A stretch of 64,000 nt of DNA from Geodermatophilus nigrescens. GTDB lineage: Bacteria; Actinomycetota; Actinomycetes; Mycobacteriales; Geodermatophilaceae. The stretch covers positions 1,054,001 to 1,118,000 of the forward strand of contig NZ_FQVX01000001.1 of assembly GCF_900129495.1 (NCBI RefSeq), written 5' to 3'. The notes below the pieces were generated by a model. The model searched no databases. It had not been told where the DNA came from and worked only from the letters and a program-made list of their open reading frames with translations. The position numbers were made by a program, and so were the translations under genes. Of the stretch, positions 1 through 9,949 are shown piece by piece; position 1 is the stretch's first letter; every line of letters starts with the position of its first letter.

Positions 1-393
1 GCCGACCCCGACGACGTCGACGGCGACCCGGTGCTGGCCCGCCTGCTCCCGGCTGGGCACCGCAGCGACCCCGCGCTGGCCGCCGACTACCGCGAGCTGA
101 CCGAGACGGCGCTGCGCGGCGGCAAGACCGACGACCTCGCCGCCGTCCGGGCCTCGCTGCCCGCCGGCGGGGGAGAGGTGCGCCTGGACCCCGAGCAGGC
201 CGGCGCCTGGCTGCGCACCACCAACGACCTGCGGCTCGCGCTCGGCGAGCGGATCGGAGTCACCGAGGAGACCGAGCCGCCGGAGGACCCGGCCGGCGAG
301 GAGGGCCAGCAGCTGGCCGTCTACTACTGGCTCACCGGGCTGCAGGGCTCGCTGGTCGACGCGGTCGCCGCCGCACGCGACGCCCGAAGGTGA
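1..393 (+). CDS. DUF2017 family protein, 5' partial
   Basis: The frame is open from the first base, so the start lies upstream; 130 codons are visible. The residues look like DUF2017, a small actinobacterial family of unknown biochemical role that in Mycobacterium lies between clpS and the mec-cysO-cysM genes. The same order (DUF2017, mec, cysO, cysM) follows here, which supports the assignment more than any single motif. Visible family-like stretches are WLRTTNDLRLALGER (about visible residue 70) and a C-terminal YYWLTGLQG. The last 62 bases overlap the convergent membrane-protein gene. No catalytic residues can be named. Confidence 0.72.
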   Translation, partial: ADPDDVDGDPVLARLLPAGHRSDPALAADYRELTETALRGGKTDDLAAVRASLPAGGGEVRLDPEQAGAWLRTTNDLRLALGERIGVTEETEPPEDPAGEEGQQLAVYYWLTGLQGSLVDAVAAARDARR

Positions 394-688
394 GCAGCAC
401 CAGCGCCGCGAGCAGCAGGTCCAGCACGAAGAACACCGGCACCAGGCTCGGCAGCTCGAGGTCGCGCACCATCGCGCCGACGGCGGAGACGAGCACGACG
501 GCCGACAGCGCCAGCACGAGCAGCAGCGTCAGGGAGCGGACGGCGACCAGCAGCGCCAGCGACACCCGGTCGGCGGTGACGTCGCTGCTGTAGTGCCCGC
601 TCCGGCGGGACAGCCCGCGCAGGCCGAGCCACAGTGCGGGGAGCGCGACGGCGAGCACCCCCGCCACCATGACCAGCTCGACCGCCAC
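332..688 (-). CDS. small integral membrane protein, function unknown
   Basis: A protein of about 118 residues made mostly of hydrophobic segments. One helix lies directly after the start, a long hydrophobic run (SLALLVAVRSLTLLLVLALS) sits in the middle, and a third segment lies before an arginine-rich C-terminal tail (RRVRRRPRRP), which the positive-inside rule would place in the cytoplasm. The GTG at 688 is chosen because the codons upstream read as an unlikely Arg/Pro/His-rich leader; an ATG at 670 is also possible. It converges on, and overlaps, the 3' end of the DUF2017 gene. I recognise no family. Confidence 0.5.
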   Translation of the reverse strand: MAVELVMVAGVLAVALPALWLGLRGLSRRSGHYSSDVTADRVSLALLVAVRSLTLLLVLALSAVVLVSAVGAMVRDLELPSLVPVFFVLDLLLAALVLLTFGRRVRRRPRRPASPAAR

Positions 689-785
689 GGGTCCGCACCG
701 TATCCGGTGGGGATCGGCGCGGTGTCCGGCCCCGGTCGGGCGACCGTCGTCCCGGCACCGCGGGGGCGCCACCTAGACTGGGCCC

Positions 786-1259
786 GTGCTGCGCATCGAC
801 CGCGCGACCTACGACGCCATCGTGGCCCACGCCCGGGAGGACCACCCGGACGAGGCCTGTGGCGTCGTCGCCGGTCCCGAGGGCAGCGACCGTCCCGAGC
901 GGTTCATCCCGATGCTCAACGCCGCCCGGTCGCCGACGTTCTACGAGTTCGACTCGGCCGACCTGCTGCGCCTCTACCGGGAGATGGACGACCGGGACGA
1001 GGAGCCGGTGGTGATCTACCACTCGCACACCGCCACCGAGGCGCACCCGTCGCGCACCGACGTCAGCTACGCCTCCGAGCCGAACGCGCACTACGTGCTC
1101 GTCTCCACGCGGGAGCACGGGAACCGCACCGGGCTCGAGGGCGACGAGGTCGAGTTCCGCAGCTTCCGGATCGTCGACGGCGAGGTGAGCGAGGAGGACG
1201 TCGAGGTCGTCGAGTCCTACCTGTTCGGCCACTCGCCGACCACCGTCGTCTACGACTGA
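786..1259 (+). CDS. mec: Mec, JAMM/MPN+ zinc metalloprotease acting on CysO
   Basis: A 157-residue single-domain JAMM peptidase. The zinc signature is complete: Glu23, then His79-x-His81-x7-Ser89-x2-Asp92 within the HSHTATEAHPSRTD stretch. In Mycobacterium tuberculosis, Mec (Rv1334) hydrolyses the CysO-cysteine adduct to release cysteine and regenerate CysO. The genes for its partners CysO and CysM follow in the same order, so the same role is inferred. Length matches the family. The GTG at 786 gives a protein beginning MLRIDRATYD, typical of homologues. A 130-base gap separates it from cysO, so cysO may have its own promoter. Confidence 0.9.
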   Translation: MLRIDRATYDAIVAHAREDHPDEACGVVAGPEGSDRPERFIPMLNAARSPTFYEFDSADLLRLYREMDDRDEEPVVIYHSHTATEAHPSRTDVSYASEPNAHYVLVSTREHGNRTGLEGDEVEFRSFRIVDGEVSEEDVEVVESYLFGHSPTTVVYD

Positions 1260-3316
<2,057 letters not shown>

Positions 3317-3338
3317 GCCCGGTCGTTAGCCTGACGCC

Positions 3339-4076
3339 GTGAGGCTCACGGTCGTCGGCTGCTCGGGCAGCGGCCCCGGGCCGACGTCGGCGGCCTCCTG
3401 CTACCTCGTCGAGCACGACGGGTTCCGGGTGCTCCTCGACCTCGGCAACGGCGCGTTCGGCGCGCTGCAGGCGCTGGCGGACCCGGACTCGATCGACGCC
3501 GTCTACCTCACCCACCTGCACGCCGACCACTGCCTCGACGTCGCGCCGATGGTCGTGTGGCACCGCTGGTCGGGCCGTTCCTCGCGCCGCCGGGTGCCGC
3601 TCATCGCGCCCGCCGGGGCCGACCGCCGGCTGGCGCAGGCGTATGACGCCGACGGCGCCCCGCTGACCGACGTCTTCGACTTCGCCGTCACCCCGGTCTC
3701 CGCCGTCCTCGGGCCGTTCGAGGTGCGGACGGCGCGCACCGCGCACCCCGCCGAGTGCCACGCCATCCGGCTGACGGCGCACGGGTCGTCGCTCGTCTAC
3801 ACCGGCGACACCGGGCCGAGCGCCGCGGTGGTCGACCTCGCGCGGGGCGCCGACGTGCTGCTCGCCGAGGCGGCCCACCCCGAGCGCGACGACCTGCCGC
3901 CGGACCTGCACCTGACCGGCCGGCAGGCCGGCGAGGCCGCGGCCGCCGCCGGGGTGCGCCGGCTCCTGGTCACGCACGTGCCCGCCTGGGTCGACCCGGC
4001 GGCTCAGCTCGCCGCTGCGCAGGCGGTGTTCCCCGCCGCCGAGCTGGTCCGGCCGGGCGCCACGTACGTCGTCTGA
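3339..4076 (+). CDS. metallo-beta-lactamase-fold hydrolase, Rv1339-like
   Basis: A 245-residue MBL-fold protein with the zinc motif THLHADH (His59, His61, Asp63, His64), a later metal ligand Asp in YTGDTG, and a C-terminal THVPAW histidine. It begins with GCSGSGPGP, a phosphate-binding-like turn seen in RNase Z/PhnP relatives. In Mycobacterium the homologue Rv1339 lies between cysM and rphA and has been described as an atypical cyclic-nucleotide phosphodiesterase. The same broad order, cysM ... MBL ... rph-rdgB, is seen here with inserted genes. RNase Z-like activity is a less likely alternative because of the context. Confidence 0.82.
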   Translation: MRLTVVGCSGSGPGPTSAASCYLVEHDGFRVLLDLGNGAFGALQALADPDSIDAVYLTHLHADHCLDVAPMVVWHRWSGRSSRRRVPLIAPAGADRRLAQAYDADGAPLTDVFDFAVTPVSAVLGPFEVRTARTAHPAECHAIRLTAHGSSLVYTGDTGPSAAVVDLARGADVLLAEAAHPERDDLPPDLHLTGRQAGEAAAAAGVRRLLVTHVPAWVDPAAQLAAAQAVFPAAELVRPGATYVV

Positions 4077-4115
4077 GCGCTTGCCCGCCGCGCGGCCGGC
4101 GGGCACGGTGGCCCG

Positions 4116-5084
4116 GTGGCCGACGAGGAGCGCGACGGGGTCCGGCTGACCAGCCTCGACCAGCCCCTCGGTGACGGGCTGGGGGTGACCAAGGGGGACC
4201 TGGTCGACCACCTGGACCGCTTCGCCGACCGGATCGTGCCGCAGCTGGCCGGGCGGCCGCTGTCGGTCAAGCGGGTGCGGCCGGGCCAGGAGCCGTTCAT
4301 GCAGCGCAACGTGGCCAAGGGGGCCCCGGACTGGGTGCGCACCGTGCCGGTCTGGTCCTACGGTGCGCACCGCGAGGTGCACCAGGTGCTCTGCGACGAC
4401 CGCCGCACGCTGCTGTGGCTGGCCAACCAGCGTGCCGTGGAGTTCCACGTCCCCTTCTTCCAGGCGGGTGCGGAGACCGCGCCGACCGGCATCGTGCTCG
4501 ACCTCGACCCGCCGGAGGGCGCGGACTTCGACGTCGTGGTGGCCGCCGCCGGCCTGGTGCGCGAGGCGCTCGACGCGGCGGGCCTGGCCGGGGCGGTGAA
4601 GACCAGCGGGTCCAAGGGCGTGCACGTCGTGGTGCCGGTGCGCGGCGTCGGCCCGGAGGACGCGGCGGCCGCGACCCGCGCGCTGGCCGCCCGGGCCGCC
4701 GCCCTCGACCCGGACGTGGCGACGACCGCCTACATCAGGGAGGACCGGCACGGCCGCGTCTTCCTGGACTCCACGCGCTCGGGCTCCTCGACCATCGTGG
4801 CCGCCTACAGCCCGCGGATCCGTCCCGGACTGCCGGTGTCCGCGCCGGTGTCGTGGGAGGACCTGGCCGCCGTCCGCCCCGGCGACGTCACGGTGACGAC
4901 GGCGTCCGGGCGGCTGGGCGACGGCGACCCGTGGACGGCGCTGCTGCCCGACCCGCAGGAGCTGCCGGCGGACCTGCTCGCGGAGGGCCACACCATCCCG
5001 GTCGCCCGCGTCCAGGCGATGCACGAGGGCAAGCGGCGGGCCCGGGCGAAGCGGCAGGCGGGGGAGGGGGCGGCGGGGGACTGA
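4116..5084 (+). CDS. LigD-type DNA polymerase/primase domain protein (stand-alone)
   Basis: A 322-residue archaeo-eukaryotic primase-fold protein resembling the polymerase domain of bacterial NHEJ ligase D. The metal-binding DLD (Asp129, Asp131) lies in GIVLDLDPPEG. A conserved His111 precedes it (VEFHVPF), SGSKGVHVVVPV matches the nucleotide-binding strand, and the third acidic residue is probably the Asp of RVFLDSTRSG. In typical LigD-Pol the last motif continues with an Asn-containing segment; here it reads DSTRSGSST, so activity may differ. No ligase or nuclease domain and no ku gene lie nearby. Stand-alone paralogues of this kind are common in actinobacteria. Confidence 0.85.
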   Translation: MADEERDGVRLTSLDQPLGDGLGVTKGDLVDHLDRFADRIVPQLAGRPLSVKRVRPGQEPFMQRNVAKGAPDWVRTVPVWSYGAHREVHQVLCDDRRTLLWLANQRAVEFHVPFFQAGAETAPTGIVLDLDPPEGADFDVVVAAAGLVREALDAAGLAGAVKTSGSKGVHVVVPVRGVGPEDAAAATRALAARAAALDPDVATTAYIREDRHGRVFLDSTRSGSSTIVAAYSPRIRPGLPVSAPVSWEDLAAVRPGDVTVTTASGRLGDGDPWTALLPDPQELPADLLAEGHTIPVARVQAMHEGKRRARAKRQAGEGAAGD

Positions 5085-5199
5085 GCACGGACGTCCGGGC
5101 ACCGACGTTCTGGGCACCGCCGTCCACAGGCGCGCCCGCCGTCCACGACCGGGGGAACGCCCGGCCGTCCTGTCGGTGCCCGACCGCAGGCTCTCCGGC

Positions 5200-5685
5200 A
5201 TGACGTCCGACCCGCAGACCACCGCCTGGCTCGACCAGGAGGACGCCCACCTCGCCGCCGTCATCCGCCGCTCCCGCTTCGCCGTGCAGTACGTGGGTCC
5301 CGGCGAGCAGCCGGGCGAGCCGGCCTTCGGCTACACGATCGGCCTGTTCGGGCTGGGCCACCCGGAGCTGGTCGTCGTCGGGCTCGGCGCCACCACCACG
5401 CACGCGCTGCTCGACGCGGTCGCCGGCGAGGTCGTCCTCGGCCGGTCCCTGGTGCCGGGCGAGCTTCTCGACGAACCCGCCGTGCGGGGTGGCCTGGTGG
5501 TGGAGGAGTGCCCGAACCCGGGGGAGGTCCTCTTCGGCGCGAACCGCTGGTACCGCCGCCCGCCCGAGTACTCCGTGCCCGCCCTGCAGCTGACGTGGTC
5601 CTCCCCGCCCGGCTCGTTCCCGTGGGACCCGGGCTGGGACGGCGGTCGGTACGGTCAGCCGCGGCCCGGGACCTGGACCGCCTGA
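5200..5685 (+). CDS. DUF4262 family protein
   Basis: About 161 residues. The opening stretch with FAVQYVGPG, then FGYTIGLFGLGHPELVV, is the characteristic core of DUF4262, a family of unknown function often annotated as small cytosolic proteins. The ATG at 5200 is preferred; a GTG at 5176 adds eight residues and cannot be excluded, as neither has a convincing ribosome site. The C-terminal part is rich in Trp, Pro and Gly (WSSPPGSFPWDPGW). No catalytic motif is apparent and the neighbours do not suggest a pathway. Confidence 0.7.
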   Translation: MTSDPQTTAWLDQEDAHLAAVIRRSRFAVQYVGPGEQPGEPAFGYTIGLFGLGHPELVVVGLGATTTHALLDAVAGEVVLGRSLVPGELLDEPAVRGGLVVEECPNPGEVLFGANRWYRRPPEYSVPALQLTWSSPPGSFPWDPGWDGGRYGQPRPGTWTA

Positions 5686-5733
5686 CGCCACCGGCCCGGC
5701 GAAGACGCAGGTGGGGGCGCGACACGCCCGGAG

Positions 5734-5758
5734 TGGAACATCCCGGAGAAATGTTCCA
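5734..5758. promoter_or_regulatory. perfect 8-base inverted repeat upstream of the polyester hydrolase gene
   Basis: TGGAACAT (5734-5741) and ATGTTCCA (5751-5758) form perfect arms around a 9-base spacer, about 150 bases before the hydrolase start and 49 bases after the DUF4262 stop. The spacing fits an operator for a dimeric repressor, or a weak hairpin. The cognate regulator is unknown; the TetR/QsdR-type gene downstream of the hydrolase is one candidate. Confidence 0.45.
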
Positions 5759-5798
5759 GCGACCCCTTCCGCCGGGCGGACCCGCCCGTTACGTTTCG

Positions 5799-5816
5799 GT
5801 CACGCAGAGGCGTGAC
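5799..5816. promoter_or_regulatory. second inverted repeat in the hydrolase promoter region
   Basis: GTCACGC (5799-5805) and GCGTGAC (5810-5816) are perfect 7-base arms around AGAG, about 91 bases before the hydrolase GTG. It follows an A/T-richer patch (GTTACGTTTCGG, 5789-5800) that stands out from the GC-rich background and may be part of the promoter. Operator or short hairpin; function is inferred from position only. Confidence 0.4.
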
Positions 5817-5906
5817 GCAGACCACAGAGAGTGGGCCCGGCGCCGAAGCGGTCCGTCCCCTCCCGCGGTGGGTGCTGCGTGCCCGCGGTTCCTCGAAAGG
5901 ACCTCC

Positions 5907-6782
5907 GTGCGAATCCGACGTCTCCTGACGGGCGCTGTCGCGGCGACCGTCACGGCCCTGGCGACCGTGGTCGCCGGCACCTCCCCGGCCAGCGCCGACG
6001 AGTCCTGGTGGCGCGGGCCGGCGCCCACGCAGGCGAGCATCTCCGCGGCCACCGGGCCGTTCGCCAGCACGTCGACCACCGTCTCGGACTTCTCCACCCC
6101 GGGCTTCGGCGCGGCGACGATCTACTACCCGACGACCACCACGCAGGGGACCTTCGGTGGCGTCGCGATCTCGCCGGGCTACACCGCCGGCCGGGAGACG
6201 GTCGCCTGGCTCGGCCCGCGGCTGGCCTCGCAGGGCTTCGTCGTCATCGTCTTCGACACCAACTCCCGCTACGACCAGCCCTCCGCGCGCGGTGACCAGC
6301 TGCTGGCCGCGCTGGACTACCTGACCCGCTCGAGCTCGGTCCGCGCGCGGGTCGACGCCAACCGGCTGGCCGTCGTCGGCCACTCCATGGGCGGTGGCGG
6401 CACGCTCGAGGCGGCCAAGGACCGGCCGACGCTGCGGGCCGCCGTCCCGCTGACCGGCTGGAACACCGACAAGACCTGGCCCGAGGTGCGCACGCCCACC
6501 CTGGTCATCGGCGCCGAGAACGACAGCGTCGCGTCGGTCAGCAGCCACTCGATCCCGTTCTACAACTCGCTGACCAACGCGCCCGAGCGGGCCTACCTCG
6601 AGCTCAACGGCGCCAGCCACTTCGCGCCCAACAGCCCGAACACGGTGATCGCGGCCAACACGATCGCCTGGCTCAAGCGGTTCGTCGACACCGACACCCG
6701 GTACTCGCAGTTCATCTGCCCCGGCCCGTCGGTCTCGGCGTTCGGGGACGTCTCCGACTACCGGAACACCTGCCCGGTCTGA
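5907..6782 (+). CDS. secreted cutinase/polyester hydrolase of the PET-hydrolase family
   Basis: A 291-residue alpha/beta hydrolase with an N-terminal signal peptide ending at about ASA30|DES. It closely resembles actinobacterial cutinases such as Thermobifida TfCut2 and related polyester hydrolases: oxyanion-loop GYT (Tyr92), nucleophile elbow GHSMGGG with Ser160 and Met161, Asp206 in AENDS, His238 in ASHFAPN, Trp185 in LTGWN, and a C-terminal disulfide pair Cys271 (QFICPGP) and Cys289 (NTCPV). All catalytic residues are present and the length is normal. The GTG at 5907 has a GAAAGGA ribosome site five bases upstream. Likely substrates are plant cutin, triglycerides or other polyesters; activity on PET is a family-based possibility. 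Confidence 0.93.
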   Translation: MRIRRLLTGAVAATVTALATVVAGTSPASADESWWRGPAPTQASISAATGPFASTSTTVSDFSTPGFGAATIYYPTTTTQGTFGGVAISPGYTAGRETVAWLGPRLASQGFVVIVFDTNSRYDQPSARGDQLLAALDYLTRSSSVRARVDANRLAVVGHSMGGGGTLEAAKDRPTLRAAVPLTGWNTDKTWPEVRTPTLVIGAENDSVASVSSHSIPFYNSLTNAPERAYLELNGASHFAPNSPNTVIAANTIAWLKRFVDTDTRYSQFICPGPSVSAFGDVSDYRNTCPV

Positions 6783-6803
6783 CCGAGCCGCGCACCGCCC
6801 CCG

Positions 6804-6837
6804 GGGGCGGCCACCGTCCTCGCACGGTGGCCGCCCC
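6804..6837 (+). terminator. hairpin terminator after the polyester hydrolase gene
   Basis: A perfect 14-base stem (6804-6817 with 6824-6837, arms reading GGGGCGGCCACCGT and its complement) closes a 6-base loop, 21 bases after the stop codon. There is no U-tract, as is usual for GC-rich actinobacterial terminators. Confidence 0.75.
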
Positions 6838-6906
6838 TCCCGCGTCCGGGGGAGGGGCGGCCGTGCACCGTGTCCCCGCCGCTCGCCCGGCCCCTAGGCT
6901 CGGGCC

Positions 6907-7494
6907 GTGATCGCGCCGAGGGAAGAGGTCGTCCACCGGGCGGCGCGCACCCTCCTGGCGGGCGAGCGCCTGGACACCACGACGCTCGCCGCGCAGCTCG
7001 GCATCTCCCGCGTGACGCTCTTCCGGCGGGTCGGCAACCGCGACGCCATCCTCGGCGAGGCCATGTGGTGGCTCGCCGAGCGCACCCTGCGCCGCGCCAC
7101 CGAGGCCCACGACGCCCGCCCCGAGGGCGCCGAGCCGCCGGGCCGGCTGCGCAGCCTGGCGATCGCCGAGGACTTCCGCCACGTGCTCGGCACCGCGCCG
7201 TCGCTGCGCCGGTTCATCGACGACGAGCCGACCACCGCGCTGCGGGTGCTCACCGACCCCCGCGGTCGCGTGCAGCCCCGGCTCGCCGAGGCCTACACCG
7301 CGCTGTTCGAGCGCGACGTCGAGGAGCGGGGGCTGACGCCGGAGATCGCGCTGCCGCTGCTGTCCTACGCCGTGGTGCGGCTGGGGGAGTCATTCCTCTA
7401 CTCCGACGTCATGGTCTCCCGCGACCCCGACCTCAAGGCGGCCACCACCGTCATCGACGCGCTGGTGACCGGCGTGCTCGGGGTGCGCGACTGA
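6907..7494 (+). CDS. TetR-family regulator with QsdR-like ligand domain
   Basis: A 195-residue protein with an N-terminal HTH: TTTLAAQLGISRVTLFRRVG holds the turn and recognition helix (about residues 24-43). The C-terminal all-helical half with RRFIDDEPTTALRVLTDPRG resembles the QsdR-type TetR regulatory domain known from quorum-signal lactone degradation control in Rhodococcus. It lies 124 bases downstream of the hydrolase gene beyond a terminator, so it has its own promoter. Whether it controls the hydrolase or another target is not shown. Its 3' end converges on the peroxiredoxin gene. Confidence 0.82.
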   Translation: MIAPREEVVHRAARTLLAGERLDTTTLAAQLGISRVTLFRRVGNRDAILGEAMWWLAERTLRRATEAHDARPEGAEPPGRLRSLAIAEDFRHVLGTAPSLRRFIDDEPTTALRVLTDPRGRVQPRLAEAYTALFERDVEERGLTPEIALPLLSYAVVRLGESFLYSDVMVSRDPDLKAATTVIDALVTGVLGVRD

Positions 7495-7512
7495 GCCGGG
7501 GCGACCGGCTCA
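7492..7512. terminator. bidirectional hairpin between convergent genes
   Basis: TGAGCCGG (7492-7499) pairs with CCGGCTCA (7505-7512) around a 5-base loop. Each arm contains one of the two stop codons, so the hairpin serves both the TetR gene and the peroxiredoxin gene. Confidence 0.55.
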
Positions 7513-7998
7513 GCCCAGCCCGAGGTCGCGGCGCAGCTTCGCGACGTGGCCGGTGGCCTTGACGTTGTAGGCGGCCCGCTCGATCCGGCCCTCGGCGTCG
7601 ACGACGAAGGTGGAGCGGATCACGCCCTGCACCTCCTTGCCGTACAGCTTCTTCGTGCCGAACGCGCCGTAGGCGGCGAGCACCGACTTGTCCGGGTCGG
7701 AGACCAGGGTGATGCCCAGGCCCTCCTGCTCCCGGAAGCGGGCCAGCTTCTCCGGCGGGTCGGGCGAGATGCCGATGATGTCGAGCCCGGCCTCGGCCAG
7801 CTCGCCGGCCGCCGCGGTGAAGTCGACCGCCTGCGTGGTGCAGCCGGGGGTCAGCGCCGCCGGGTAGCAGTACACGATCACCCGCCGGCCGCGGCGGTCG
7901 GCGAGGGAGACCGGGGTGCCGTCGGCGTCGGGCAGCGTGAAGTCCGGCGCCGGGTCACCGGGCGCCAGGCGGACGGGTGCGGGCGCGGTCTCGCTCAT
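7510..7998 (-). CDS. bcp: Bcp/PrxQ-type peroxiredoxin
   Basis: About 162 residues of the AhpC/TSA thioredoxin fold. The start is followed by GDPAPDFTLPDADG, and the peroxidatic cysteine lies in ALTPGCTTQAVDF. In many Bcp proteins a resolving Cys sits five residues after the peroxidatic one (TPGCTxEAC); here that position is Val, so the enzyme is probably a 1-Cys type or uses an external thiol such as mycothiol. It reduces hydroperoxides in the cytosol. The ATG at 7998 is preferred over the one at 8007. Confidence 0.9.
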   Translation of the reverse strand: MSETAPAPVRLAPGDPAPDFTLPDADGTPVSLADRRGRRVIVYCYPAALTPGCTTQAVDFTAAAGELAEAGLDIIGISPDPPEKLARFREQEGLGITLVSDPDKSVLAAYGAFGTKKLYGKEVQGVIRSTFVVDAEGRIERAAYNVKATGHVAKLRRDLGLG

Positions 7999-8046
7999 GA
8001 CCGGCATCCTGCCGTGCCCCGCCGACGCCGCGGGGGGAGGGGCGCG

Positions 8047-8451
8047 TCAGCCCCGCAGGAACGACAGCCGCACCTGCCGCTGCGGGTTGTCGCGGTTGGG
8101 GTCGACCAGGCAGATGCGCTGCCAGGTGCCCAGCTGCAGCCGCCCGTCGAGCACCGGCACCGTGGCGTGCGGCGGCACGAACGCCGGCAGCACGTGGTCG
8201 CGGCCGTGGCCGGCGCTGCCGTGCCGGTGCCGCCAGCGGTCGTCGCGGGGGAGCAGCTCGTCGAGCTGGGCGAGCAGGTCGTCGTCGCTGCCCGACCCGG
8301 TCTCGATGATCGCCAGCCCCGCCGTCGCGTGCGGCACGAAGACCTGCAGCAGCCCGTCGCCCTCCCCGCGCACGAACTCCTCGCACTCCCCGGTCAGGTC
8401 CACCACCGTGGGCACCCCGCCGGTCCGGACCGTCCGCAGCTCCGATCGCAC
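8047..8451 (-). CDS. YjbQ/UPF0047 family protein
   Basis: A protein of about 134 residues with the family hallmarks: [11 protein letters not shown], then [20 protein letters not shown], and a C-terminal [17 protein letters not shown]. YjbQ-family proteins form trimers and have been linked to a promiscuous thiamine-phosphate-synthase-like activity; the physiological role is unsettled. The GTG at 8451 gives MRSELRTV, consistent with homologues, while the upstream extension is arginine-rich and unlikely. It is divergent from rph, separated by 98 bases. Confidence 0.88.
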   Translation of the reverse strand: MRSELRTVRTGGVPTVVDLTGECEEFVRGEGDGLLQVFVPHATAGLAIIETGSGSDDDLLAQLDELLPRDDRWRHRHGSAGHGRDHVLPAFVPPHATVPVLDGRLQLGTWQRICLVDPNRDNPQRQVRLSFLRG

Positions 8452-8549
8452 CGGGCGATCCTGGCATCTCGCCCGGCGGGCGGCCGGGCGGCCGCCTCGT
8501 CGCGGGACCCTCCGGGCCCCCCTCCTCGACGGCACTACTGTCGGGGCCC

Positions 8550-9275
8550 GTGACCCGCCCCGACGGCCGCGCGGCCGACCAGCTCCGCCCGGTCAAGATC
8601 ACCCGCAACTGGCTCGACCACGCCGAGGGCTCGGTGCTCGTCGAGTTCGGCCGCACCCGCGTGCTGTGCGCGGCCAGCGTCACCGAGGGCGTCCCCCGCT
8701 GGCGCAAGGGCTCGGGCCTGGGCTGGGTCACCGCCGAGTACGCCATGCTCCCGCGCGCCACCCACACCCGCGGCGACCGCGAGTCGGTGCGCGGCAAGAT
8801 CGGCGGCCGCACCCACGAGATCAGCCGGCTCATCGGCCGCTCGCTGCGCGCCGCCGTCGACCTCGGCGCCCTCGGCGAGAACAGCATCGCCCTCGACTGC
8901 GACGTCCTGCAGGCCGACGGCGGCACCCGGACGGCGGCCATCACCGGCGCCTACGTGGCCCTCGCCGACGCCGTCTCGTGGCTCGCCGACCGGAAGAAGC
9001 TCGCCGGCAAGAAGGCGCCGCTGGTGCAGTCGGTGTCGGCGGTCAGCGTCGGGGTGGTCGACGGCGAGCCCCGGCTCGACCTCGCCTACGAGGAGGACGT
9101 CCGCGCGGGCACCGACATGAACGTCGTCTGCACCGGCGAGGGCGGCTTCGTCGAGGTGCAGGGCACCGCCGAGGGCGCGGTGTTCGACCGGCCCACCCTC
9201 GACCGGCTGCTCGACCTCGCCGTCGCCGGCTGCGCCGAGCTCACCCGGATCCAGCAGGAGGCCCTGCAGCGATGA
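8550..9275 (+). CDS. rph: RNase PH, tRNA 3'-end processing exoribonuclease
   Basis: 241 residues, full length for RNase PH. It phosphorolytically trims 3' extensions of tRNA precursors in the cytosol. Recognisable segments are [29 protein letters not shown], the basic substrate-binding loop [20 protein letters not shown], and the phosphate-site region around [19 protein letters not shown]. The ATG start of rdgB overlaps its stop codon (ATGA), so the two are translationally coupled; the pairing rph-rdgB is conserved in Actinobacteria. Confidence 0.96.
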   Translation: MTRPDGRAADQLRPVKITRNWLDHAEGSVLVEFGRTRVLCAASVTEGVPRWRKGSGLGWVTAEYAMLPRATHTRGDRESVRGKIGGRTHEISRLIGRSLRAAVDLGALGENSIALDCDVLQADGGTRTAAITGAYVALADAVSWLADRKKLAGKKAPLVQSVSAVSVGVVDGEPRLDLAYEEDVRAGTDMNVVCTGEGGFVEVQGTAEGAVFDRPTLDRLLDLAVAGCAELTRIQQEALQR

Positions 9276-9883
9276 CCACCCGCCTGCTCCTCGCCACCCG
9301 CAACGCCGGCAAGCTCGCCGAGCTGCAGCGGCTGCTCGCCGACGCCGTCCCCGGCGTCGAGGTGGTCGGCCTGCGCGACGTCCCCGAGTACCCGGAGGCG
9401 CCCGAGACCGGCGCGACCTTCGCGGAGAACGCCCTGCTCAAGGCCCGCGAGGCCGTCCGGTACACCGGGCTGCCGGCCGTCGCCGACGACTCGGGGATCG
9501 CCGTCGACGCCCTCAACGGCATGCCCGGGGTGCTCTCGGCGCGCTGGTCGGGCCGGCACGGCGACGACGCCGCGAACACCGCGCTGCTGCTCGGCCAGCT
9601 CGGCGACGTCCCCGACGAGCGGCGCGGCGCAGCGTTCGTCTGCGCGGCCGCGCTGGTCACCCCGGACGGCGCCGAGGCGGTGCTGGAGCGGCAGTGGCGC
9701 GGGCGGGTGGTGCGCGAGCCACGCGGCACCCACGGCTTCGGCTACGACCCCGTCTTCGTGCCCGACGGCCTCGAGCTCACCTCCGCCGAGCTCGAGCCCG
9801 CGGAGAAGGACGCCCGCAGCCACCGCGGCCAGGCGTTCGCCGCGCTGGTGCCGGAGGTCGCCCGGGTGCTGCGCGCGGGCTGA
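9272..9883 (+). CDS. rdgB: RdgB/HAM1 non-canonical purine NTP pyrophosphatase
   Basis: A 203-residue Maf/Ham1-fold enzyme. It starts [14 protein letters not shown], the nucleotide-binding motif of the family. It continues with [36 protein letters not shown] (metal site and base pocket), and [11 protein letters not shown] near the C terminus, then [11 protein letters not shown]. It hydrolyses ITP, dITP and XTP to monophosphates, cleaning the nucleotide pool. Its start overlaps the rph stop by 4 bases. Confidence 0.96.
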   Translation: MTTRLLLATRNAGKLAELQRLLADAVPGVEVVGLRDVPEYPEAPETGATFAENALLKAREAVRYTGLPAVADDSGIAVDALNGMPGVLSARWSGRHGDDAANTALLLGQLGDVPDERRGAAFVCAAALVTPDGAEAVLERQWRGRVVREPRGTHGFGYDPVFVPDGLELTSAELEPAEKDARSHRGQAFAALVPEVARVLRAG

Positions 9884-9949
9884 GCGCCGGCGGGGGCGAT
9901 GAGTCCCGGGCGCCGCAGGGGTCTGCACTCCGACCCCCGAGGAGGAGCC

